Assembly: GCF_041146795.1 (NCBI RefSeq)
Contig: NC_135174.1
Coordinates: 5,705,878 to 5,769,877, forward strand
Reading direction: 5' to 3'
Origin: Maylandia zebra
Taxonomy: Eukaryota; Chordata; Actinopteri; Cichliformes; Cichlidae
DNA: 64,000 nt
Below are positions 22,271 through 34,300 of the stretch, piece by piece; the stretch's first letter is position 1; each line of letters starts with the position of its first letter. The notes below the pieces were generated by a model. It was not told the DNA's origin. It ran no database searches and worked only from the letters and a program-made list of their open reading frames with translations. Made by a program: the position numbers and the translations under genes.

Positions 22271-23750
22271 CCCTCATTTTTTAATTAAATAAAATCTGTT
22301 TGTGCCCTAATTTGTGACCCTTTCGTTGTTTGGACAATTATTCAGTAAAATACTGAAATCATAAAGGGATGGCACAGCTGATCTTCTGCTCAGTCCTACA
22401 ATGATCTCTGGCTCAATTTTACGCAACTCAAGAATGCTGAAGTATTTCCACAACCGAATGCCAATTTTTTTGGGGGGGAAAAAACAAATGAAAAATATAT
22501 GAATTGCTTATAATTGTATTATTATACAATAAATTAAAAGAAAAGCTGCTCTAACTTTAACTAAGTTTGTGTTGGCTAATACAAAGTCTTAACAGTGGAA
22601 AACTTCTTTTACAATGCGGCACCAAGAAATCGCTAATGTTTTAAAATGTTAAATTGAAACAAATCAAACACTTTAAGCCTTTTACACTTCTGACAACACT
22701 CACTGCATGTTTGGGAAATGGAAACCACATCAGTGTCACCCTGAAACGCAAGCAGAATGTGTCATCAGGGACATTACACTGTAAAAACTGGTGTGACATA
22801 GAATGAGGCGCTAATTGGACAACTGTTCTTTGCAAAATAGCAAAAGGACTGTGTACTGCAGGACAAAGCACAGTAGTTTTCCTCTGACTTTAAGTGGAGC
22901 AGAGGAAAGATTTTGCAAGTGTGAGTAAACGGAAATACAAAAAATTAAGTCATTAAATAGTTACATATTTACAAAGATTGCAATCTGTTACATTTGAAAC
23001 AAGAAAAGAAAAGCGGTGGAAACTATGGGGGGGAAAGAGGCATTCCATAATCGTTACTTATGATTAGTTTAAGTAAATTCTTTCCCTACGCACCCACGTG
23101 AAAGAGCAAAGAGTTCACGTTTTGACAAAGAAAGAATTTTACAGATATAGATTTCTTTCTAAACTCCACCCTGCACTTAGTTATTAGAAAAAGGATTTGC
23201 AGTAGTGATTCAGACAACTACAAACAATTATGGAACAATCTTGCGTTCAGTTACAGCCAGCTTTTACAGCATGACCTTTCAAAGGCTGTCTGTTCAGAAC
23301 CACACACAAAAAAACCCTGGTTTATTGGTTTATGAGCCCAAATGACTTCATAATGATTGCTTAGTTAAGGTTTGCAGCTTGCTACTGAAGGTTAAATAGC
23401 AAGCTAAAGAAGCAGATCATTTTGGGTCTGCTAATTCTTTCTTGACAGTACCTTCTTTTCTGTGAGGCTCAGCAATCCCACTGCTGTGAAAGCAAACATG
23501 ATAATCAGTATGACACCATTAACCGTCACTGGTTTTATCTTCTCATACATTTTGTTTTACTCTGTGTCTTTATGGTCACTTCACAGCCCGTCATGGCAGA
23601 AGACTGAGTCCGGTTCTGCAAGATGTATTTTCATGCTTAAATAGTTCTTCCTTCCCACTCTCTCCAAGGGCTTTTTCATAAGGGATAGTCTGATTGTTGC
23701 TGTTTTCTGTCTTATACTGAATGATCTTTACCTTATAATCTAAAGTGCCT
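22271..23750. other. Intergenic, nothing recognised
   Basis: AT-rich sequence with short ORFs only. I see no gene, RNA or mobile element. Confidence 0.4.
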
Positions 23751-24299
23751 TGTTACATCCCCCAGGAGGATGTCTCTTCTCCCTACTAACCCTTTGTTTT
23801 GTCCAGGCTCCACCTCCTCTGTCCCGATTGGATGCTGCGCAGAGTCCGGCTAATTGGTAATCAGCAGAGCACTATTTAAGGTCTGTGGAGCTGTGCTTCT
23901 GTGCCTTCTGGCTATTTTGGTTGCCATACCTGTGCAGGCTTGCATGCCTTTGGATCTTGTATGAGCATTGTTGTTTTCATGTTCAGACGGCTTGTAGGGG
24001 AGAGCTGCCTTTTGTTTTGACAACCTGTTTTCTCCTGTTTATGTGTTGTTAGGTAGGTTATGGTTATAGGTTGTATATGTTGTTTCTTTGGAGTTAGGTA
24101 AGTTTCTTTTATTTCTACATCAGGGATGTTTTGTTTGTTATGTTGGCCTTGGCTCTCCCTGACGTTATACCTCAGTCTGACCCCAAATCCCATCACCAGT
24201 ATTAAATAAACCTTCTAAAATTACCATCTTGGCTCCTCCTTCTCTATCCACCTTTATGTTCGTCCCTTCAACCCCCTAGACTAGCCAGGGGACGTAACA
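23751..24299 (+). mobile_element. Solo LTR
   Basis: 549 bp, starting TGTTACATCC and ending GGACGTAACA, flanked by the 4-bp direct repeat GCCT (23,747-23,750 and 24,300-24,303). Contains a TATA-like CTATTTAAGG near 23,872 and AATAAA near 24,204, in plus-strand LTR order. No internal coding region adjoins it, so it is a solo LTR left by LTR-LTR recombination. Orientation rests on the TATA/AATAAA order; it is probably a gypsy-type LTR. Confidence 0.75.
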
Positions 24300-24303
24300 G
24301 CCT

Positions 24304-25289
24304 TCAGATGACTGGTGATGTAACATTGCATTGAACTCAATTATGATTTACACCACGTTATCATTGATGTCCCATACACTGCTAGCTTGTACATTCTTTC
24401 TAACAATATTGTACATGTAGTAACATTTAACAAACATGACTTAGGCAAGATTTTAGGGCTTTAATCTGGCATAGTGACCACTTTAACAGACAAGATGTAC
24501 GATCTGAGCTACAGAGGGTAGCATAACTCCTTGTGACACTTCAGAGCATTTGACCAGAAAAACACACAGCACAGGAAAACTTGCATACTTGTGCAGACCT
24601 GTGTGCGTATGCAAAAGTATTATATGTAAAGTGGCATTGCACCCAAATGTAAAAACTGTTTCATATTGAATAAAGGCATAAATCTACTTAAGTAATGGAA
24701 CAAATGTTTGAGCATTAGAATATACTTTAATTATGCAGAATATATGCACTATATTACTAGATCATAATTTTTGAATGTTTATATCACATGCTTTTAATTA
24801 CTTGTGCATCAGGGGGTAGCTTTATCTGTAACAATATAGCTTTTTATCACATTTTATGCTTTAAAATCTGTAGAATAAGCAACTTAAGAGTTAATATAAA
24901 TGGTATTGAGTTAAAAGTACATCATTTGAAAGTTTGGAAGCAGAAAACAAAATGGCATAGAACAAACAAATACATGTTACATTTTACTGGTCCTATTGCC
25001 ACTCTCATTCAGTGACATTGGATATTTTAAGTTTCACAGTTCTCTAGCCTAGTGGAAAATTATTTCGCGGACTCTTTCAACATCATCACTGACATCGACC
25101 CTGACAACTCCCTCACTCCACCAGGGTTTCACTTAAACAGAGCTGATTTTGGTTTTGCACCAATCAGAATGCTGTTACCAGTTTTATGTTGATAACTACG
25201 AAATTACGTCATGAATACATATCAACAAACCATTTAATGCTCTACTTTGTTTCTCTAATTCTATGATGAAATGACTTTCATTTAGTCTT
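24304..25289. other. Intergenic plus SULT2-like 3' flank
   Basis: AT-rich sequence. The 3' UTR of the sulfotransferase gene must start at 25,289 and run leftward; I did not find a convincing minus-strand AATAAA. Confidence 0.4.
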
Positions 25290-25399
25290 TTAATCCCAAA
25301 CAAATTTATATTTGACATCTTTCATTTTGTCTTTGTAAACAGCATCAAAGCATTCTGCTTCTGCCTCTGTTAGCTGATTCTTCCAGTCTCCAGCAATTC
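25290..25399 (-). CDS. sult2st1-like: Sulfotransferase exon 6 (stop codon)
   Basis: Residues 252-287, GIAGDWKNQLT to YKFVWD, then TAA at 25,290-25,292. Confidence 0.9.
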
Positions 25400-28300
25400 C
25401 TGAAACACAACACACAGAGAAGAATTAAACCTAAATTGAAGGAACTGTTGTGTCTATTATTTTAGGTTGTAAATGTAAAATTCTGTTACAGTTTTTCTCA
25501 GTTCCTTACGTACTATTACCAGGCTTATAAGCTAAAAATCCAAACCCTATCTCAGGTGATCATTTAGAAAGTTCTTGGTTCATTTCTAAAACCTAGGTAT
25601 CACGTCCAGGTGCAAACACAGAGTCAAAACTTTTTCTGCACCAATTAGAACCTTTAAAAGTCTGATAAAAGAGCGCTGGGTCGGTGATGCAAAGGAGGAA
25701 CACAAGGACAAAAAAAATTACCAATAATCCAAGGTACTCCAACATTTTCCTGCCTGCATACTTTCATTTTAAAACCTACATCCACATTCACCTCCTCCCA
25801 GAGTCCTGTTTAGACATGCCAGTCGAAGTTATAGGGGGGTGGATAAGAGATATAACTCATGCTATTTCACCATACAGTACAGCTTCAAAACCAACATACT
25901 TCGGGGGGGTTTGACGGGGGGAGAGGGGTTGGGTGCAGTAACCATTCTCAGTAGTATTACAAAAACACACCTTTCCTGAGGAATTCAGACTTGCTCTGGT
26001 CCATGATTTCTTTAGGAACAGCCGAGTAGTTCGACATGCTGTTTTTCTTCATGTTCTTGAACAAGCATCGGTCTGCTATCTTCTCTATTACTCCAGTATC
26101 CAGAGATTTCTCCATGAACTGAGCGATTCTGGCCACAGAGTCCTTCAGGTCCTGCACCGTGCAGACAAACACCGTTCAGCTCATGTTCTTACCACGAATC
26201 TCAGTGTTTGACTCTTTTTTTCGTGTTTAAATTATTTGGAAAGCATTTGCAGTTGTTCTCACCTTTAAAAGTTCTTCATAGGAGATGTACATGATGGACT
26301 CCTTATCTTTAGCATTGAGCCAACCCTTCACATGGTCAAACCAGGAACCAAATATAACTGAAAGAAAAAGAAAAGATTCCCTTTGAGTTATTATGAATAC
26401 AATAGCAAACGTCTCTGCATTAATGGTTCAACTTCATCAATCCTTATTCCTCTTGTTACCAGTTGTAAAATACAACTGAATAAAAGGCTAAATGTCACCT
26501 GCTGTTCTAATACAGAGTAAAAAAAAAGAACAACCTTCTCCATCTAGGAACTTCTGGAGGAACTCGCTCTGTGGGCCTGGTTTCACCAGGAACGAAGTTG
26601 ACCCGAAATAGTGAAAAGCAGACGTAAACACATCTTTGGGGTTCCTCATGACATAGATGACCTGGAGTAATGACAAATCATTACTTCACTTTAAACATTC
26701 AACATTTAAGTTTGTAGCTCTATGACCAAATAAAACTACAATGTATGTATTACACAGACAAAGCACTTTGAGTTCATAACCTGTCCTTCACATGCAATCA
26801 CAGACCTTCTCACTGGTGATTTTTTTTGTATGGTTGCTTACTTTGCCATGCCAGACACTTGGACACAGGCACAGCAGAATACAAACCCTGTATTTCTTAT
26901 AGGAACTACTAAGTAATAGCCTGAGGTCTCATAAGAAGCTGTCAGTGGTGAGTAATGACAAATCCTCTGTTCTTGTTGTTGTGTCTTTTAAATTGTGTTG
27001 TAATGTTCTTTCAGTTACTTCATTTTCTTTCCACATCAGTTTTCTGTGCGGAGGAAACCTGACAAAGACTTTCACATTTTTCTCTGACAAGTTGTATACT
27101 CAGTGTTTTATCAGGCTAATATTAGGGGCTGTTGGCTACATGTCTTCAGTGGCGTGTCTAGAAAATTTTTGTTGGGGGGGCCAGGTAGGGGCACAGATTT
27201 GGAGAAGGGTGGCAGATTTAATTGGCAGATAATGTTTAAAAAAAAAAATTCTACCAACCCTTAACCATAATTCAATAATCCTATAAACCTAATAACCAAA
27301 TGCACTTTTAACTCTTATTAGAATGAGATTTTAACCACTACGGTGCAAAGTTTTTAGATACTGCGTTGATAAAGTACAAGAGATACAATCAGTGCTTTGT
27401 CAGTGCTTACTCAGCATTCAAGGACAGCAATATTTGCATAGTATTTTTACATATAGTGCACATATGTTTTGGGCAAAAACATTTTTGAAAATTAAAATAC
27501 GAACATTTGTAACAAACAATTGACAAATTAGCCAATGCCAATGCAAAACTTTATCTGCCTGTTAAAAAAAGAAGATAATCTTCTCACAAACTGGTGTTTG
27601 ATTTTGAAACAGGAAAAAAGTGGGGAAACAAATGAAAAGACTAACATTTGAATAAAACCTGAAAGCAAGTAAATACTTTCTATGCTGCCTTATGGTAAAC
27701 TTTGGTAATATTGATAAAGAACAACACTGGCTGATGATAAAATACAGTCAGCTGGCATGGTGACACTGCCAGTATTAACCTGCAGGGCTGGACTGGGACA
27801 AAAAAATTGGGCATTTTTACTACAGACTGACCCACCAGGTATTAAAGCCATAAAGCCTTTGAATGAAAACAAATGCTGTTGTGACAGTGATGTACAGTCT
27901 TGTTGGTATATGTATGATTTCTATACATTTTACGTCAGATAAAAACTTTGGTTGTAAGATTTAGATAATTATTTAATAAAAGCTAGGTATTTTAAATGAG
28001 AATAAGAAAGAAAAGTATTTCTTTGTGCCCACCTTTCCCTGTTAATGCCCTACCTGGCCCCCTGGCAAAACTTTGCTAGACCCGCCCCTGCACAGTTACC
28101 AGCTGTCAGCTACATAAAAAAGGATCCTGGTGTTATTTATCTCTCAGAAACAGTTCATAACTTCAACTCATTCATGTCACCTAAAAGGTAAACCTGTTTC
28201 TCCATCACCTGTTCAGCTCTGATGATTCAGTAAGGACATCTCCTGGTTTCATCTTCATGTTTCCCTCTCACCACAAACAGACATCATGACCAGCAGCTTT

Positions 28301-31300
28301 ACAGCTGTGGCTCCAGCAAACATCAGCTGATACTAGAAATTAATATTAAATACATTCTAACAACAGCTGATCAAGCTTAAACGTGCTGCTGTTGTTTAGC
28401 GCAATATCCGCTGGTTTCCTCTTTCTGGCGCAAAGTGGGCGATAAACAAACAAGAGAGAAAAGCCGATCAGCTGATCATTGATCAGTTTCATGATTGAAG
28501 TAGAAACAGGAGAGGGAGGGGCAGAGAATGAGAGGAGAAGAGGCAGCTGTGCAGCGTAAGGACAGAATAAATCCAGCTTTGTGTCTTTTTTCCATTCTAG
28601 CTAAAGTCCGGGACAAACTGCGTCTCTTCTCAGCTCAATACGAAACGCGTAATATTTTCTCTGATTGAGGGACCATTCCATTTTTTAAGGAGCCGTTGGC
28701 AACTCTACTAACTAACCTTATGAATAAAATAAAGTTCACTATCAGTAACATCATAGCACCCACCCAGCTGTATAAAAACTCCGTCAAACTGGCTAGAACG
28801 CAGTATGAGTTATTGCAACTGACAGTAAAAAGTCAGCAACATGAAAATAAACTCCACCTAAACTTGGTTTATATCTGACCCAGAGAGACTGCAGGTCATA
28901 ACTTCTTACCTGAAGTTCAGTACACCTGACACTCGGACTGGCGGCTGCTTCGGGTCTCTTCTCCTGCCTCCCCTTCCCTCATCCACCTGTTGCCTCTGCG
29001 GAAGCCCCGTCATAGCCACCACCAAACAACGGATTATTTCTACACATCGACCTGCATCTGGCCAATCCACCACCTCTCATTGTTCATGCCATTACAAAAA
29101 AAATAAAAAATAAGTCACTGGGGATATGCCCGGTATGCCCGATGGCCAGTCCAGCTATGTTAACCTGCAACCAAATCTGCAGCTCCATACAGCAATGTTA
29201 CGACTTAGATTATATTTTATAACTCATAACTCTTATGTTAGCTGCCCTCAGTAGCATACTGTCTGAAATATTCGACGGCTGCAATAATTCTTTAAGTGTT
29301 ATTTTTTCCTTGGCATTCTAATTTCACCGAAGTTTACTAAACTCAACAAACTTGATATTACTTACCGGGACATTTATTCTGTCCTCATTTTCTTTCACCG
29401 AAAAATTGTTTCCTGCAGTGCCGTCTTTCGCGCTTGGCTCTCCTACCTTTGCTAACGTGATGCGCATAGCGCAGAAGCGATGCTGCATTCACTTACACTC
29501 GGATATCTGAGCGTCACCGTGAAAACATAATCGGACATTTGATATTTGATTGAATTTTATTGTTTTGCCTTTGGGGTGGCACCTGGGGTGGCCAGTCTGG
29601 TTTGGGGGGTGGCCTGTGCCCCCCCAGGCCACCCCGCTGGACACGCCATTGCATGTCTTTTACAAGTATTCTTATGTTGGCTGCCTGTGCTACATTCATG
29701 TTTTAAACCACTCAATTTAGATTATGCCTGGATGAATCCCAGCATATCTATGCCAATTATTTATTATTAAGGAGGAGAAGCTGCTACTCTATAGCAGGAA
29801 TTAAAGAGACCCATAAAACATCCCATTTCACATTTGAATTAACAGCTTTAATGACCCACAAACCAAACTATGTGGCAGACCTACCTTTGGTTTAACTTCA
29901 AAGAAGGATGGCGGCATCATGCTGTAGTGGAAGTGAGTTGTAAACATGCGTGGAGACGGCCTCTTTTCAAGGTTGAGGGTAAGGGCTCGATTCTCCTCCA
30001 GCCATGGAACACGGTCCCAGTTGTGGAGAGTCTCAACGGAGGCCGGATCCCCTCCGCTGATGATGAGAGGGAGCATCTCCTGCATCCATGTCGTACCTAC
30101 AAAAAAGAAACAATCTCATGTTTTGATTTAGCTTTTATTTGGGCCTCCCAATATTAGAGCTCAGCGGTTCGACTGAATTGAATTATCTTGATTAACATGT
30201 AGAGTGCAGAGGGTTTTTGCAACACGCTTACACATCATACTGGGCTGAGGGTGTCCGAACAGAATTTCCCAAACTTAAATAATAAATAGAATCAGTAGCA
30301 TAATATTAATAATCAAGGCTAGTCAGGGAGGCGTCTTCTGTTATTGCAGGAAGAGGAGCAGATACGAGGTGAGGTCAGACGAGGACGGAAAGAGGAGAAG
30401 ATCCGGCAGGGAGACAGCAGGACTGAAGAAGATAGTCATAATAATACATTTTATTGTTGTGGTATAAACTGTATGGTGCGACTTGAGGCAGGCAATGGCT
30501 GAGCGGGCTCATGTGAGCCTCCAGCTGAAACAGGAGGCTGCAGGGGCTCGGCTGAGGCGAAACAGGGCCAGCAGGTGCAGAAACCTCTGGCTGAAGCAGA
30601 GCTATCTGGAGCTGTGCAGGGCACACAGCTGGCTCAGGATGCAGCAGCTGGGGCTGCGCAGCCCATGCAATCTGATCGGGATGGCTGGCTGGATGAACTC
30701 GCCTAGCTCCCAGCTGACGGAGGAGGAGAAGAAGGCTGCACTGCCTCCAGGAGTGCAGAGCCAGCTGAGGTCACAGGCTCAGCCTCTGAGGGGAGTTTCA
30801 GTTTCTGAGGAGCCCAGTTTCACAGTCACGCAGTCTCAGAATAAACAATCTTTGGAATTATTATTCCAGACCAGGGAGGAGTGAGCACAGGGAGGAGTGG
30901 GAGTAACACAGTTCTTTAAGTCCTTAGAGCAGATGATTCTGTTTCTGAAAACACAGACTTTAAATTTCCAGGCTCAGGAGAAACGTAATCAAAGGTCGGA
31001 GAAAGTCCACTACAAAGAGGAAGCCGGAAACCAGGCTTTGTAGCCGGCTAGCTACAATCTTTATGACCACGACGGTATTCCTTATGAGTGAGAGGACCCA
31101 AACGCAAGCATTGGAGATGGAACAGAACTTGAACTGAAAGTGAGCCTTTGTTATGGCGGAGCAGAAGTCAAACAAAGCCAAATGTGACAATGACTAAATT
31201 AGCGAAACCTAAACTGGGAGAAACCTTAAAAACAAGTACAAAGAAACTAAAGACCTGAGCACCTGAGACATGGAAACCTGGAGAATGGGAAACGCGAGAC

Positions 31301-34300
31301 ATAGACACACAAGGGGAGATACGCAGATAATCCGGCAGCAAACAGAGGAAGACAAATGGCTTAAATACACAAAGGGATAATGAGGGAATGAGACACGGGA
31401 GGACAGCACAGCTGGGAGTACTCAAACATAACGAGACAGGGAGGAAGCAAACCTAAACACACTAAGCAAGCACTACACAAGGACCTATCAAAATAATCCA
31501 GGAAACATGAGACACAGACTAAGGCTACGTTCACACTGCAGGTCTTAATGCTCAATTCCGATTTTTTGATCAAATCCGATTTTTTTGTCTGCTTGTTGAC
31601 ACTACAAATAAAATGCGACAGCAAACGCGCTCTAGTGTGAACGCTCAAAGCGGCCCGCATGCGCAAAAGAAGACGTCACACACAACGCGCTCTGTTTAGA
31701 CCCAGAGCAAACTATTGTTTGACTGATGGCCCTTAATATAAATACTTCGGACTTCACGTTTCCCAATTTTGTTATTTCCATAATAATGTAAATAACCTAA
31801 TAATTATCCTTATTGCTGTTTTAGAGGAGCGTTGCTTCAAAGGATAGTTGCAGATTTCTGTCAGAATCTGCAGATTATACAGTACAAATAAAATGTTCAC
31901 GTTTCTCCAACGTTGTCTTCCCAGCAGTTTCACCGGATGGCCAGGAAGCATTCGCGATGTCTTATCGGGCGCTTCTCCGGCGCTGATAATTGGCGTCTGT
32001 CTTGTGTCAGTGACGTAAAAGACGGATTTAATGCGACTTGACCGTTCAAACAGCAGTCGCTTTCTGAAACATCGGATATGTATCGGATTCAGTACCACAT
32101 AAGTGACCCAGATCGGATTTGAAAATATCGGATTTGTGCCGTTCACACTGTCATAGCATGATCGGTGTGAACGTATGACGTGGATTTGACACTGAGACCA
32201 GGAGATATGACTGACTAGGGAGAAGGAGGGAACATAGTCTGGACAGAGGAGCTGCATGAACATAGAGAAAAGGGTGACTAGATATGAAATGTGGAATACA
32301 GCAAAGGCATAAACACAACCTAAATCATAGAAACTACAGAAAATAACTAAGAAACAAGAAATACAAAGACTATTACATGAATAACACTAAATCAAAGAAT
32401 ATTCAAAAACCAGAAAACATAAACCCTGCGTCCCCAGACCCAGAACCGTGACAATAACCAGGGTTTAGAAATGAGCGAGTTCCAGAATCTTTCACCTTAA
32501 TGTAGTAGACCAGATATATGTTTCACTTGTTTGCCTTACCTTGTGATTGTGCATAGTATGGTCCGGACAGTCTGTGGGCATTTTATGTTCTACTCACGAG
32601 TCTGTTACTAAAAGATCTTTCTGTACAAAGCGAGCTTAATGCAGTATTCAAATATTTACTATAGGCCCACAGTAGTCAGCAGAAACTCGCTCACCTCATT
32701 TCATGACACTGGCAAACTTGAGTGTCAAATTTAAAAAAGTTGATGTCAAACATTTGTGCTGGTTTGTGCTGCAAAAAGTTTCGTTTGTGCTGCTCAGATC
32801 TGTCCTGCCATTCTAGCAAAACTGAATGCTGGCTTGACAATGAACCAGTTGTACACAGTTCCCTAAATATGCATTCTTCTCTTGTAATAATGAGAAAGCT
32901 TAAACTAAAACTACAATAAGCCATCCATTTTCTTCAGTTAGCACTGTATTTATTTAACTTTTTTAATTTTATCCAAGCTAAAGTCCCTGTCTAAGACAGA
33001 GCTGATCTAGTCCACTTCCTGTCTGTCCTTTTAAATCCATCCATCGCCTGCTGATTGTTTTTGGTGTTCACAAATACTTTGTAGAAAATATGTCCAAACT
33101 CTAATAAAACTTCACTTGTATTCCTCTGTTTTTGCAAGTAAAAAACACCATTCTGGTACTGAACATCACATTTTAAGTTGTAAATACACTGATTCTTATA
33201 TCGTACTCCCCAAGAGTGCTCAAAGCACTCTATACAACATACTACATTCACCTATTCTCACAAGCACTCTAACTACATTCACACTGATGGACGCATCAGA
33301 GAGCAACTGGTTAGTTAGCAGGAGTTAACATCTTGCCTATGGATACTTGATATGCAGACTGGAGGAGCCGGGGATCAAACCACCAACCTTCTGATCATTA
33401 GGTGACCTGCTCTACTAGCTGAGCTACAGCCACCCCCAGCTGCTGGTAGAAAAGCTCTGCTGTCTGTGGCTTTATGACTAAAAATCAACCGGACGTGATT
33501 CATTGTGTTAAAAGGGCAAGTAGCATGTAAAGTCATATCTATTGTCACAGCACCTTTAACAAAAACATAAAGAAAAGTGCCAGAAGACATTTTTGAGCCT
33601 TAGTACCACACAGCACATTCATAGGGTATATAGGGTCCGTCTCTTCAGAAATACCAGCCAAAAAGTGGTTCTGTGATTTTTTTTTATGTTATTGCTCATC
33701 TTGATAAATAGAATGTACTGAAATTATTTTTACGAGGGGTTTGTACATAACATGAAGAAAGGATGCAGGTATAATGCACTAATACAGGTACAGCTGCTCT
33801 GTGCCACGGTAACTGTATTACACTGTTCCAAAAAATAGTAATGTCAAATTATTTTACTGTGTAGTTTACAGTTGTGTACTGTTTTTCTAGAACATCATTA
33901 CATTTACATAAGTAGACTGTGATCTGACATGTCAAATGTAAAATAACATAACATCACTGTAAATGTAATAAAACACAATTTACTTGTTTGTTAAATAAAG
34001 TTTTTTGTACATATGCATATTTAGATCGTAAAAATACATCCAGAAGTGTCTCCCATCATGCTTTGGGACATGTGCTGCTGTTTAGATGTTCTTGTTTCAT
34101 TGTTTATGGTTACGTTACTTTAAACTGTTATCTTGAATGTTGTGTTTACGCCGTGGTGCAGCGTCACTGACAGTTGTTTTGTAGAGAGAGTGCTGTACCA
34201 TGAGTGACTTCTGTTGTGCTGTTGTTGAACCTTGAGGCACATTGCACCACAAGTGTTTTAATAAAGAGCTCCCCTACCAGCTTGGGGTTAAGATTTCTCT

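Noticed and set aside
30483-30884. 133-codon plus-strand open frame in the sulfotransferase intron
   Set aside because: No recognisable domain, no splice context, and it lies in a repeat-rich intron. Kept only as a repeat-like feature.
31361-32263. Minus-strand frames of 101 and 163 codons
   Set aside because: They run through a MITE and an interspersed repeat; hydrophobic/Ser/Cys-rich with no conserved pattern.
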